A stretch of DNA of 64,000 nt from Lamellibrachia satsuma (taxonomy: Eukaryota; Annelida; Polychaeta; Sabellida; Siboglinidae): contig BSQZ01000053.1 of assembly GCA_033239005.1 (NCBI GenBank), positions 3,853,501 through 3,917,500 on the forward strand, read 5' to 3'. Below, in pieces: positions 24,420-36,039 of the stretch. The translations under genes and the position numbers were made by a program. Numbering within the stretch: position 1 is the first letter of the stretch; each line of letters starts with the position of its first letter. Below the pieces are notes generated by a model that made no database searches, was not told where the DNA came from, and saw nothing but the letters and a program-made list of their open reading frames with translations.

Positions 24420-27400
24420 TATATTTTATATTATTAACATTGACGAGCGATCCCCCGAAGAGTTATCCAATCACGCATGTTGTTTATTGACTGACAGTTG
24501 GGGCATTCATGCATTGCGTTAACCCCTCTACCAGCAAATCAAGACAACGCGTACACCCACTCATTCATAAATTATAATCTTCATTCGCTGAGCTCCGCGC
24601 AGGCGCGAAAAGAGCTTAGATTTGATTGGAATTCGGGTTCGGAGCGTAACATTCTACGACAGCGTTGGCCGACTGCTCGCTGCGAGCAACGCCCGCAAAC
24701 GGCAAGGAAAATATGTAACGACGCTACATTGAATTCAAACAACCGGGCGCGCTTGTTGTTCCTTGATACGAAACATCCTGCGATGACACCCGTCCTACAG
24801 CCCGTCATGTCAACGTAGTAGGACGGATGTTACCATATTAGGACGGGTTATGCCCGTCTTCTCAAATTTCTGCCCGTCCATAACGAACTTTACCTGTCCA
24901 AATGACGGGTGGACGAGTCCCTGCACAAAAGCCTGCGCTGGAGGCGGTGTGTAAACATTCTATTTACATACGTATGAATAACTTAAACATACTTTAATTG
25001 AAGCTAATTATCCTTCCTTTCTACAGTGATGACTGTAGAAACAGAGGTTACATCGGCTGACAGGTCAGATGCCTGGTGTTTCTTTATGGGATTCGGATAA
25101 CGTCATGACTCGACATGCACTCTTCAGCGTTGACGGCCTGCACCCATCACACGAAGGCAACGCTGTGCTCCACTTAGCTACTGCCAGCCGTATCCAGCAG
25201 CTATTTTCACCTGACAGTAGGCGTGGCTTTGTCATGTCAGTTCAAGCAAAACTGTTTTGTATGATGAATATGGTATTGTCTAAAGCTTCAATGACACAGT
25301 ACCCTTTATTGTGCCTTTCTTATAGAAATTGTGCTGGTTTGAAGTAAAAAAACAATCATGCATGTGTCATGTGCAACTCGCACATCTGTGTGTTGCAATG
25401 AGTGTGGATGTATAATCACAGAAATGGACGTATTATCCGAAATGTTTAACCAGTCTTGGAAATTCTAAACAATATGTAAATTGTGATACTCAGTATACAC
25501 CACAATGGTATAAATGGAATGCTCAAACGCTGTGAAATGCATGCTATTTATATCGAAATACCTACCAATGACATATACCAGATTCCATGTTCAGTGTCGG
25601 TTTAGCCACTAAGATTTGTCATCCCCATATGATGTGTGGCTGGAAACTAAAACTTGTTCTACAATAGGATGACTTGGATAATTGGGAAATTTTTTAACAT
25701 AGGATAGGGATAGGCACATGTCACAGATAATTAAAAATAATATTGATCGAGCTAGAATGACAAACTCCAACAACTCAAATTGTATTTCAAATTAATTAAT
25801 AAGCTCTTCCCAGAATATTTCAATCACTACCCATAAACACACAACTTTTAAGTTCATCAATACTACATGCGTGGAAGAAATAATATGTTTCTTCCCAGAG
25901 CCATTCATGAATTTGCAACACAGTACATTAGACACAATATAATAAACTGTTAACAATACTCAAAATATAACACTTCAAAATTTTTGTACTCACAGATTAT
26001 ATAGTTTTTTCACTTACATTAATAACTACTTTATTAAGAATTACGAATCATGCTGTCTTATTTTTAATTTTTATATTGGTAAATATTTAACCTAAAATAC
26101 AATGAAGTCTGTACAATGTAATATATTATTTTTTTACTTTAGTAGGGTGGTTCCCATGATAGCGACATTTGATGTCTTAATGGGAGTCTCCCTGATCTAT
26201 CTTGAATTTTGCTTTTATATGTTCATTTTATATGTTTATACACGTGTCTGTTTTGTCTTTAATGTTTCAACATACCTTTGTGTGTGCAATAAACACGTTA
26301 CAATAATAAATGATATTGTAAATATACATTTCCATATATATATATGTCCTTCCATTTCATACACTTATTTTTGTTCCTTAGCTATACTCATCATCAGTTT
26401 TATATCAAACATTATATTTCGTTAATTAGCAATACATTTTATATCAAACATTCTATTTCGTTAATTAGCAATACTTTTCAAACTAATGCTACAATATGAA
26501 GGATGTATTTGGGGAAATTTGGGAAATGTTATTATTCAAGTAATTACTTGTCACTGTCATTGCTCTTTATTTGATTTAATAAAAAACAAAAACTGGGGAG
26601 AATTTCCCTGATGAGGGGAAATGCATGAAAATCTGAAATATAGAAACAAGACATTATGATAATTGTAATTTATTTATGTAAATTATTCAATTGTATATAA
26701 TATTATATTACTGGTATAATATATTATATGATATTCATTCTAAGAATACAACGAATTATATAAGTTCTAATGATCGTCTCGTGGGAAAAATATGCCGCAG
26801 TATTTAATGCAAATGGGAGCGAAAGCTATAAAAGCAAGTACAAAATAAAAGTGTCTGGTTAATGTGGAACTAAATCAATTAACAAATGAGAAAATAAATA
26901 GTATGCTTTATTCACATTAATACATACATTAAACTACACAGTCGTTTGGGCCGAAAACGCTATGCCCGTTGTGCTCTGAGGACCGAACTCCTGGATGGAC
27001 CGTGGTCGTCGTCGACGCCCGTGTAGCTGCTTGCGTTCTACGGATTGGTGGCATCAACAAAGATTCCACTACTGGGAATAATATGGGCACACCATCCTCT
27101 TTCAAAAGATTTTAGCACCGGGATAACCCAGGGTTGCACCTTCTCCGGTCCGAGTCGCGGTTGAAACAAGTTTTCTCGAAGCGAGCAAAGTCGGCTGTGC
27201 TTCGTCGGCTTGATGTTTGCTTTTTTAAATAAAGTTGACGTTCGCTTCTGAACAACCGCTATATCTGTCAATGGTGCGGTGAATGATTGGAAAGTCCCAG
27301 TTTCGTAGCGTCGAAACTTGCCGATCAGCGCGGGAAAATAAGCATAACCGAGGCAGGCCGGTAGGACAGAATATTATTTGGAATTATTAATTAATGGAAT

Positions 27401-27489
27401 TCTAATGAATTTGTCGGTGTTGTGGAAATGGAAATTTAGTACAAGCTGTAATATAATATGATTTCAGGCAATCGTTGTTGTTATTCCCT
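24420..27489. other. mostly non-coding stretch after unit B
   Basis: It contains a run of CCCGTC/GGACGG words at 24780-24920, an SGNH-hydrolase-like fragment at 25069, then AT-rich sequence with no recognisable gene up to the TTAA-type transposon end at 27490. The piece at 26390-26475 holds a short direct duplication (TTTATATCAAACATT, ATTTCGTTAATTAGC). Confidence 0.4.
25069..25347 (+). other. possible SGNH-hydrolase-like fragment
   Basis: A short frame contains HALFSVDGLHPSHEGNAVL. This resembles the Asp-x-x-His block (DG-H-PS-x-G) near the C-terminus of SGNH hydrolases, a domain sometimes carried by animal retroelements. A splice-acceptor-like TTTCTACAG lies just upstream at 25018-25026, but the frame from that point contains stops. 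No Ser block was found. It could be a decayed retroelement part or chance. Confidence 0.28.
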
Positions 27490-27493
27490 TTAA
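27475..27493. mobile_element. unpaired TTAA-type transposon end (right end)
   Basis: TTGTTGTTATTCCCTTTAA sits exactly where the Kelch gene's own TTAA would be (copy B: GTGTTTAACTGGGGCAA; copy D after the end: TTTAACGGGAGCAA). Read inward the end is TTAAAGGGAATAACAACAA, identical over 19 bases to the motif at 31781-31799. A matching left end at lower coordinates was not found. Confidence 0.5.
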
Positions 27494-27765
27494 CGGGAGC
27501 AAATTCTTACACGTCTTTTCGACGAAGTCGAACACGAGGCAGTAGTCTGTAGCACGATGATTCTGGAATCCACCCGTCAACAACAAGCCAATTTCTACAC
27601 GGCACACGCTGTAGTAACGCCCGCATGACCACGGCAGCACCTGTTGTCCTCAATTTGTTCCTCACATTGAAACTGGTGCGCGCCACCATGCGGCAACTGC
27701 TGATTTCTTGTCGCAGAGTAGCCTCAATGTGGAACTTTGCTGCTTGGCGTACATATTTAACAAGA
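27494..27765 (-). pseudogene. Kelch gene copy D, 3' part (broken)
   Basis: The minus strand continues copy D after the CR1 insertion: AAKFHIEATLRQEISSCRMV (27740 downward), then TSFNV. After that Kelch text is scrambled by deletions, with pieces of the FQNCVIDDC and DFVEKTW regions recognisable in nucleotide comparison with copy B. It ends at the TTAA transposon end at 27493. The rest of the propeller is missing. Confidence 0.75.
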
Positions 27766-29475
27766 TTTAACAAGATTGCCATCTCGAACAAGTTCCAGAT
27801 GGCAAGTGGACAAGGAAGCCATTGGCTTATCGAGAGTCCAACAATTTTCACATCTATGTGTAGCCCGCCCTTATCAGATATCTGTCAATTCTATTTTTAA
27901 ACATATTCACACTACTAGCATTAACACAATCGTTTGGCAGTTTGTTCCATTCATTTATCACCCTCTGTGAGAATGAGTACTTTCTCATGTCCAACCTACA
28001 CTGCTCCTTAACTAATGCTGCTTTGTGTCCTCTGGTTCTACTGCCTTCTTTAAGTTTGAAGAACATATTCCTATCAACATCCTCATAACCGTTCACTATT
28101 TTAAACACTTCTATTTGGTCTCCTCTTAGTCTCCTGGTCTCTAGTGTTGTCAAACCACATTGTAATAAGCGACTTTCGTAACTAAGGTCTCTTAATTCTG
28201 GAATCATCTTAGTTGCTCTTCGTTGTATTCTTTCTAGCTTATCTATGTCTTTTTTACGATATGGCCTCCATGCTTGAATACAATATTCCAAATGTGGTCT
28301 AACTATTGCTTTGTACAGGGGTACAATTAGATGTTTCTCCTTATACGTGATAGTTCTCCTAATTAGGCCTAGAATTTGATTTCCTTTTGAAGCAGCAATC
28401 CCACATTGCTCTGAAACTTTCATGTCAGCATTAAATATTACTCCTAAATCCTTTTCTTGTGTGGTTCTACCTAGTACAGCATCCCCCATTTTATATTCCT
28501 CATCCATATTTCCATGTCCTATGTGTATACATTTACACTTCCCAAAATTGAATAACATTTGCCATTTTTCTGACCATTTAACTAATTTTTCTAGATCATC
28601 CTGTAAACTTTGTTTATCTGTATCATTAGTAACCTTTCTGAATACCTTTGTGTCATCTGCAAATTTGAGTACTTTGCTAGATATGTCATCCTCCAAATCA
28701 TTTATATATATTAAAAACAGTATAGGGCCTAACACTGATCCCTGTGGTACCCCACTCAAAACAGATTTCCAGTTTGAAATCTTACCATCTACTATTACTC
28801 TCTATCTTCTGTGTGTAAGCCACTTTTCTATCCAGTTGATTACATCATTGCCTATACCATGGGCTTTTAGTTTAAGTAACAATCTTTGATGTGGCACTTT
28901 ATCGAAAGCTTTCTGAAAATCTAAGTAGACAACATCCACTGGTGTCCCGTCATCTACCCACTTTGTAATTTCTTCTAAAAAACATAAGAGATTGGTTAGA
29001 CATGACCTTGCTTTTAGGAATCCATGTTGAGATGTATTTATTAATTTATGTTTTATGAGGAATTCCACCATGTGGTCTCTAATTAATGTTTCAAGTAATT
29101 TACATACAACTGATGTTAAACTCACTGGTCTGTAATTTTCTGGCTTCTTCCTTGATCCCTTCTTAAACAGCGGCGTAATGTTTGCTTCTTTCCATTCTGA
29201 AGGAACTATTCCTTCTTCTAGTGACAAGTTAAATAAGTTTGCAAGTGGTGTACTAATTTGATCAACAATTTCCTTTAGCAGTTTTGGTGGTATCCCATCA
29301 ACTCCAGGTGATTTATTATCTTTCATCTTCTTAATTTTCTTTGCTATCATTTCAGGAGTTACAAATAACTGCCCTAAATATTCTGATGTATTGCCCTCAA
29401 ATTTAGTTAATGGAACTGGAAGTGAGCTGATATCTTCTGTGGTAAAAACTGAGCTGAAATACTCATTCAGGACCT
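27766..29475 (-). mobile_element. CR1-like non-LTR retrotransposon inserted in Kelch copy D
   Basis: A 5'-truncated copy begins at VLNEYFSSVFTTED and covers the whole RT region: NKSPGVDGIPPKLLKEI, NYRPVSLTSVVCKLLE, YLDFQKAFDKVPHQ, GVPQGSVLGPILF, FADDTKVF, then the C-terminal SFSQRVINEWNKLPND block. The only interruption I see is one nonsense codon (plus-strand CTA at 28802-28804, a Gln codon in the copy at 5.7 kb). Both parts are in the same frame, so it is a young copy. The 3' end is a two-unit TTTAACAAGA tail at 27766-27785. Insertion deleted about ten bases of the Kelch target (TCCCGGCAAT). The truncated 5' end fuses in frame with the BACK domain. Confidence 0.88.
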
Positions 29476-29973
29476 CTGGCGTCAACACGTAGCACGTATC
29501 GACCACTTGGTGCAGGTAGTCGATCATCCAATAAGGCAGGCGGACATGCTCAAGTATCTTCTTCAAAGATGTTTTTCTGTTATCCAAGTCGTGCCTCACC
29601 CAAACGAGAACTGACTAAAACACGATGTTTTCATCTTCTACATTGATACCATCATCACTGAGATAGTGGACGAGTTCTCGGCATGACAGCTCCTTGAACT
29701 CTGAAGCTGAAATAACGGACTTACTTGTATGAACATTTAGCTGCCTCGACTCGAGGAACTATGCGCGAGGCACATTCTCACATGCCGGACGTGAAAATTG
29801 CGTTGAAGTACGGAGTAGCAGCATCCAGCACATTCTTATGACACGGGATATGGACGCCATCAGATACCAACTCAACGTCATTGAACTATTTCGTTTTGTC
29901 GCTGTGTCATCGTTTGTTTAAGGAAATCACCCGGGTAGGCATCGTTGACGTACTTTGTGACGGGGTCAGTCAT
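29476..29973 (-). pseudogene. Kelch gene copy D, 5' part (broken)
   Basis: It starts with the conserved ATG at 29973. It keeps early BTB text but has lost most of BTB-BACK by an internal deletion around 29725-29755. It continues with RHDLDNRKTSLKKILEHVRL and DTCYVLTPE until the CR1 insertion at 29475. There is a stop near 29617 (GACTAAAACA region). A dead member of the tandem family. Confidence 0.8.
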
Positions 29974-29989
29974 AGTGGATGCTACAACA

Positions 29990-30700
29990 GAGGACACGCA
30001 TTAAACCCCTCATGTATAATGCGCCCTAAATAGTGAAAGGTCTATGCATAGTGACTATAATTAATGTTTGATAATTAGTATCGAAATTGGAATCGAATTG
30101 GGTGGAATAAAAATCATCTGAATTGAAAGCAGTAGAAAATCGGAATTGTTCAGAATGGGGTCGGAATTGTGTATTGGAATCAACATAATGTCCAAGTCCA
30201 GATTCTGGTCGCGTACATAATTAGATTAATTAACTCTCATCCGGGGTTTTGGTTAATTCATAAAATAAGAGTGAACTTTTATTAGTTTATGTAATGCAAT
30301 TCGAATTAACTTTAAACTTTCATTATACTGTATATTGACACAACTGTCAGCCTGAAAAATTAAATCACGCACACATTTTTTAGTGTAAAATCTCGATAAT
30401 GACGACGATTGGCTGCTGGCGCTTCACGGGATCGCTTACAGAAAATGGAGTGGTCACTGTGGGTAATACCGAGACCACGCCTCTGAGGCCAGACTCTCTT
30501 CTCAGCGAGTTACAAAGGCGAGCGAGAGTCGGATAAGCGAAACTAAAATATAATTACAACAAATCTTGTTTCTACGTTCAACTGAAGGAATGGAATAACA
30601 CACCAGAAACAGCATTTAACAAGCGTCGGCCTGTTCATGCATGCGTGAGTCTTGGATGATTTTGGTAGAATCAGGAAATGTTCACGCATGCGTACGTTGG
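29990..30700. repeat. duplicated flank of unit D
   Basis: Matches 38676-38890 and, after an insertion there, 41076-41410. Landmarks are GCATTAAACCCCT, GATTCTGGTCG, CAGACTCTCTTCTCA and GGAATGGAATAACACACCAG. A GAATTGG-rich tract lies at 30090-30190. Confidence 0.85.
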
Positions 30701-31064
30701 TATTGGAAACTTCTGGGAAACCTATTGACTTGCTTTAAAAGGTGACAGATTTGCCCGCTCAGGGAGCGGGGCAGACAACTTCACAGAAACACAACGTGTA
30801 CGCTCCACGAGGGAAGCTACGAAAATGCTCCCAACATTCGGACTCTTCAAACTTTCCGCATAGACAAGCCAAGCCGGCTTGCACTGGCGTTATGTTTGGT
30901 TTCTAAATTACGAACTCTTTTTAAATTTCAAACAAAGATAATACCGATGGCACGTACGGTGTACTGATGTGCCAGGAAGGCGATTTTATGTGATTATGAA
31001 ATGTACGTGAAGTGACTTGCTGTCGAATACACCTCTTATCGAGACGATACCTGGACAACTGGTG

Positions 31065-31420
31065 TTACAACTGATTTCGTTCCACGACTAGACAGGGGTA
31101 ATATTTTTTATTTGAGAGAAACGAACTGGTGCCATCTGTAAACAAACAGAAGTTCATAATTGTTGATGTAGAATCTACGCTGTTATATGAGACGTGTTGG
31201 TTTCTGTTATCTAAGTAACTCTTACACCAGGAAAGTACATGCCCTTTGTTACCATAGCAGCTAAGCGTTTGCAATAATATATTGTGGACAATAGTATCAA
31301 ATACACATGTTAAATGCGTTATTGCCAATTCCATTTGTTTTTTTTATCTGTAAGGTTGATAAGCGCCATGGAAGTAGTGTTTTTCCTAAAACCAAATTGA
31401 TTGTCCGATATAATATGGGA
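31065..31420 (-). pseudogene. non-LTR reverse transcriptase fragment
   Basis: The minus strand reads SDNQFGFRKNTTSMALINL near 31420-31365, then across a frameshift FDTIVHNILLQTLSCYGN and SWCKSYLDNRNQHVSYN. These are RT blocks 3-4 of a CR1/Jockey-type element. It ends before the catalytic YADD. Confidence 0.7.
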
Positions 31421-31429
31421 CTGCATGAG

Positions 31430-31784
31430 AAAGTGTTATGTTACATGCCTCATCAGCGCTGATGGAATAAAAAAAACCTTTCGTATTTCGAGCATGATAT
31501 GCTGTTGCTTTGCTCACGGATGATGGCAATACTTGCGTTCTGTATTATCTTCGAGGCCTATTTTGTGTCGACAAATGCTTCTCTTAAACCATACTGGGGG
31601 CATCATGGCGGGGGCTTCTCAGCGTAACATTATGCTGTTCACATGGAATGGCTATCTTTATTATGGACTGCAGCTGCATCATCAGCAGGTATATTAATCA
31701 GCAGTACTTCTGACAACGGTGGATCGATCCGCAGTTTAGGATATTCCGTTTCGCAGTTTTCAGATGAACGCTTTGTGACATTAA
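31430..31784. repeat. duplicated segment, partner at 42840-43290
   Basis: Shared words include GGAATAAAAACAACCTTTCG-like text, GATGGTGGCAATACTT and GACATTAA. The two diverge exactly at TTAA: 31781 continues AGGGAATAACAAC while 43285 continues TACCAATAC. That makes 43 kb the empty site. Confidence 0.75.
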
Positions 31785-31800
31785 AGGGAATAACAACAAG
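31781..31800. mobile_element. unpaired TTAA-type transposon end (left end)
   Basis: TTAAAGGGAATAACAACAAG begins at the TTAA where the duplicated flank at 43 kb is uninterrupted. Its right-hand partner was not found in the 850 bases before Kelch copy C. It is identical over 19 bases, in opposite orientation, to the end at 27475-27493. Confidence 0.5.
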
Positions 31801-32648
31801 ACATTAGCTAAAATGTTTTTTTCGGTGTGTAGCCAACATTTAATATTGTATGTATTACATGCCAACAACAATTAGGAAACATTTATTTATAAGTAAAATT
31901 AGTGTTTAATCCATCTAGCTCTCAAAGTACGCATACAAATCGAAGTTCATGAGATGAACGATGGTTTTGTGACGTCAATGATGACATGGGTTTGTATTCA
32001 GCCAGTGATTTCTATGCAATTCTTCAATATAGTTTCACTCGCGTTACTACAGCGAGTAATGGTGATGCCAATTTTCCAAAATAAAAAGTATAATGTGACG
32101 ATTTCGAACCGCTAGCGTCAAGTGGTAGGGGAGACGGGGGATAAGTGTTAAAATTTTCAGTTAGTCACTTTTTGTGAAATATATGTTACATGCATTATTC
32201 TGTCATATTGTAGTTAGGTAGGTATGTGATGTTTCCCAGGTGTTGTAGACTGTAACAACTAGCCACGACAGCAGAAAACATGTGCAAAAGATATCTTAAT
32301 TCCAACAAACGTTAGTCCATCACATATCCGGCAATCATTGCCATCACTGGGGGGAGCACTGATCCTCGTTGTTCAGCGTTCTGCACATGGGCGGCTGCGA
32401 GATCGTGAAAGCCATATTTACCTATCTTCGTTATTTCATGTTCTGTTTTAGTTTCTGTCTTGATGCTCTGCGATATTTGTGTGTAACCATTGTTTAGAAA
32501 GAGTTATAATGACATACTAAAGGAAAATAACAAAACAGGTTTGGTTGCAAGGGATCATATGAACGTGTAAACAACAACAGTATTCCCGGCACACATGCAC
32601 AAAATCATTTCGTTTTTCAATAGGAAACAAATGTCAAAACAACACGAA

Positions 32649-34404
32649 TTAAGGTGCAAGTTCTGTCCGAGGTCTGACAGTGTCGTAAAGGTCGACGTTG
32701 AATACAAAATGATGCGACAGTTTAGCTTTTAGTTCGGTGTCCCAGTCACACCATTCGTTTTTGTCAATGTCATATTGTTCAATGACCGATGATTTCGTCT
32801 TTGAATCGCCACCACCCCCTGCCACCAGTATATTACCCTGCCACACGACTGCTGGGGCATAGCTGTGTTTCAGCCGTGGTTGACTCAGCCTCGTCCAACA
32901 GTCTGTGGCAGGGTCATACCGGATGCACGACTTCCTGTAGCCACCCACCACGTAAATGTAATTGTTCAACGTGACGACACTGCCAAGGTCGCACGCTACT
33001 GGCATATCCGCCAGAGAGCGCCACACATCCCACATGGTGTCGTACATCCGCGAGCAGTGTAACACTTTCTTGGCCGCATCACGGCCACCGAACACGTACA
33101 CGTCATTGCCATAGCTGACTGCCATGGGAAAAAAACACAGGCTGTGGAATGAAGGCCACGGACGACCACTGACGGCGCTTAATGTCAAGACGTTCGACAG
33201 ATTTGACAACGTTGGCGTCGGCACCAAGGCCGCCCACGACATAGACAGTGTCGCCCATAACGACACTACAGTGATGATACCGCGCTGTGTTTAACTGTGG
33301 CAATGTCTTCCATTTCTTTTCGACGAAGTCGAAAATGAAGCAGTCGCCTTTGGCACGTCTCGGGTTTCCACCCAGACATGTGCCACAGTCCTGGAATCCA
33401 CCCGTAAATAATAGGCCACTTTCTACACGACACACGCTATAGAAACGCCCGTATGACATCGTGTCGGTCAACAATTCCCACGACGTGTCGTCTTCTTTCA
33501 AATAATGACAACACCTGCATTCGTTGATTTGTCCCTCCACTTCACTCGTTCCACCGACTACAAGAAGGCGTCTTTTCACATTGAAACTGGTGCGCGCCAC
33601 CATGCGGCAACTACTGATCTCATGTCGCAGAGAAGCCTGCATGTGGAACTTTGCCGCGTCGTGTACATATTCCCGGCACTCGGGTGTCAGCACGTCACAC
33701 GTATCGACAACCTGATGCAGGTAGTTCGCCGTGCAATAGGCCAGGCGGACATATTCAAGAATTATCCTCAAAGACGTCTTTCTGTTATTCGGATCGTGCC
33801 TGGTCCAAACGAGAACTGACTCAAACACGATGTTTTCATCTTCTACATTTATACCATCATCACTGAGAGAGTCGATGAGTTCTTGGCATGCCAGCTCCTT
33901 GAACTCTGAAGCAGACACGACGGACTTAAAGCGTTGAAGCATCACGCGCCATGCGTTTCCCTGCAGTTGTTCGAGTCGATGCAACGACGCACATTTGTAG
34001 AATCCGATACAGTTGGCTGCCTTGACCCGCTTCAACATAAACTTCTCGCAGGCCGCCTTGAGGTCGTCCATTTGCAAGAAGTCACTCGCCTGCACTAACC
34101 TCTGGACGTTGTCGACGGTGAACTCGATCTCAGCCGTGTATATGTAGTCAACAACAGCTGCGAGCGTCGCCGAATCTACCTTAAGTTGAACTATGCGCGA
34201 GGCACATTCACGCATGCCGGATGTGAACATTGCGTTGAAGTAGGGGCTACCAGCGGCCAGCACATTCTTGTGACACGGGATATGGACGCCATCGGACTCC
34301 AACTCAACGTCAGTGAACTGTTTGTTCTGTTGATGTGCCTTCATTCGTTTCAGGAAACCACCTGGGTAGCCATAGTTGACGTATTGCTCGACGCTGTCAG
34401 TCGT
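32649..34404 (-). pseudogene. BTB-BACK-Kelch copy C (start lost, frameshift, stop lost)
   Basis: Full-length homolog of copy B with the same BTB, BACK and Kelch order. Three defects are visible. The start ATG of copies A and B is ACG at 34404. A run of seven As at 33129-33135 (T7 on the coding strand) is one base longer than copy B's equivalent and shifts the frame inside the fourth Kelch blade. The TGA stop of copy B is AGA here, adding codons RPRTELAP before a TAA at 32649-32651. A downstream in-frame Met (about residue 21, RMKAHQQNKQF) could still start the BTB domain. Copy C also has a short Kelch-region insertion near 33350-33390 relative to B. Probably a recent pseudogene; the homopolymer shift could also be an assembly error. 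Confidence 0.85.
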
Positions 34405-35139
34405 AGCGGATGCTACAACAGACGAATATATGTACTGCAATTAAAAATACCTTCCTATCCCATCAGAGAAGTGGAGGAAATTGGTTGATTCCAACGAACG
34501 AGCATTCTACACCAATGACGTAATGTATCTAGTATGCACATCTGACACAAACGGGAAATCGACATACTGGATGTCCTGGGCTATTAAAAGTACCGATAGT
34601 TGGGTTCACCAGGCACACTTTTCACTCAGACACTACAGCGCTGTCCGTATGTTAAATTATTTGGTGAGTCTGGATAATCAACGGAGGCGGAAACCCCGGG
34701 AAAGAATGCAATATTGCATATAAAAAGTCTCGATTATTAGATAAATAGAGTATAATATGCTCCCACGACAATTGCGTAATGTATTCGTTATCCTAACTTT
34801 CTATTCCAAAACGCTATAACATAATTTAAAATTAACCATTGAACTAGTAAATACCCGATACAATATATTGTATTGGAGTGTAAAAAGGCGTTTTCACAGA
34901 AGTGATGTACAAATAGTCCCACACATCTTAAGACCAATCTCCCAATTATATGGTTCATGTTATTTCCCAACAGTATAGGCGATATTACATTACCACCGAC
35001 ATTTTAGGAGCAACACGTAAAATTTACCTAAAAATTGGCTTCGAAGGAAAGCTGTAAAATTAGCAATCTGGAGAAGAATTTTTTTTATAGAAATGTGCCA
35101 TCATTATATATTAGGTGTATGTTAAATATTTTTATATAC

Positions 35140-35660
35140 ATAACAGTACTGGATAAAACAATATAAAACAATAAAAAAATCCAGTGCGCCGAAATCCTCC
35201 AGAACCCGAGCTCAGCTGCGCGTCAATAACAATATAAAACAATGTAAAACAATAAGACAAAACAAAATAAAATAATATAAAACAATAAGACAATCCATTG
35301 AGCCGAAATCCCCCAGAACCCGAGCTCAGCTGCGCGTCAATAACAATATAAAACAATGTAAAACAATAAGACAAAACAAAATAAAATAATATAAAACAAT
35401 AAGACAATCCATTGAGCCGAAATCCCCCAGAACACGAGCTCAGTTGCGCATCAATAACAATATAAAACAATAAGACAAAACAAAACAATATAAAATAAGA
35501 AGACAATCCATTGAGCCGAAATCCTCCAGAACCTGAGCTCAGCTGTGCGTCATTAACAATATAAAACAATAAGACAAAACAAAACAATATAAAATAAGAA
35601 GACAATCCATTGAGCCGAAATCCTCCAGAACCTGAGCTCAGCTGTGCGTCATTAACAAAG
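35140..35660. repeat. tandem repeat, five units of 114 or 99 bp
   Basis: The CCGAAATCC landmark recurs at 35189, 35303, 35417, 35516 and 35615, so two 114-bp periods are followed by two 99-bp periods. Each unit has a conserved core (CCGAAATCCTCCAGAACC, GAGCTCAGCTG) and an A-rich part (ATAAAACAATAAGACAAAAC). The 15-base difference is in the A-rich part. Related cores lie at 40279-40303 and 53950-53976. Confidence 0.93.
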
Positions 35661-35711
35661 GGTTAGATAATCTCAAATCGGTTTATAATTTTTAAGTCAC
35701 CAGCAGTTGAA

Positions 35712-35948
35712 CTAAACGTGGTGCCACGGAGGATCAGCGAGAACAAAACGGTGGGTCTTCAGATGATGTCGGGATGTTAGTGTATTTCTTGCACACTTAA
35801 CGCTAACCATGAGGGAGTTCCACCGAGTTTGGTCGGCCCTAGTGCCGATATTTGTTTTAACGGTAGGAATTACAAATATGCCATAACTGGATGTTCGAAG
35901 CTGCCTACGTGTATTCGCTGGTTGTTTATATGAACAGTTCATTAACAA
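35712..35948 (-). pseudogene. non-LTR retrotransposon 3' coding remnant
   Basis: The reading contains IPTVKTNIGTRA, WNSLMVSVK and RHHLKTHRF, typical of the far C-terminal end of CR1/Jockey-like ORF2. The same family as 43522-43960 (VKTNVGTRAF). Confidence 0.6.
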
Positions 35949-36039
35949 AAAGTTAAATGCAACAACTTTCGAGTAAGATTGATCCCAGGCCTGGTGGACG
36001 TCATTTGGTCAACAGACGGCGCCACGTGAACCAAACATT

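Larger units (their letters stand above)
34740..36036. other. 1.3-kb insertion in the flank of unit C
   Basis: Unit B runs directly from a TCGATTAATAAATA-like sequence to CATTGTATCACTTTGAG. Unit C has extra DNA between the equivalents. It contains the 99/114-bp tandem repeat and an RT 3' fragment. Confidence 0.6.

Noticed and set aside
35132..35605. 157-codon frame with SSYFILFCF repeats
   Set aside because: This is the tandem repeat of 99/114 bp (multiples of three) read on the minus strand. No other support.
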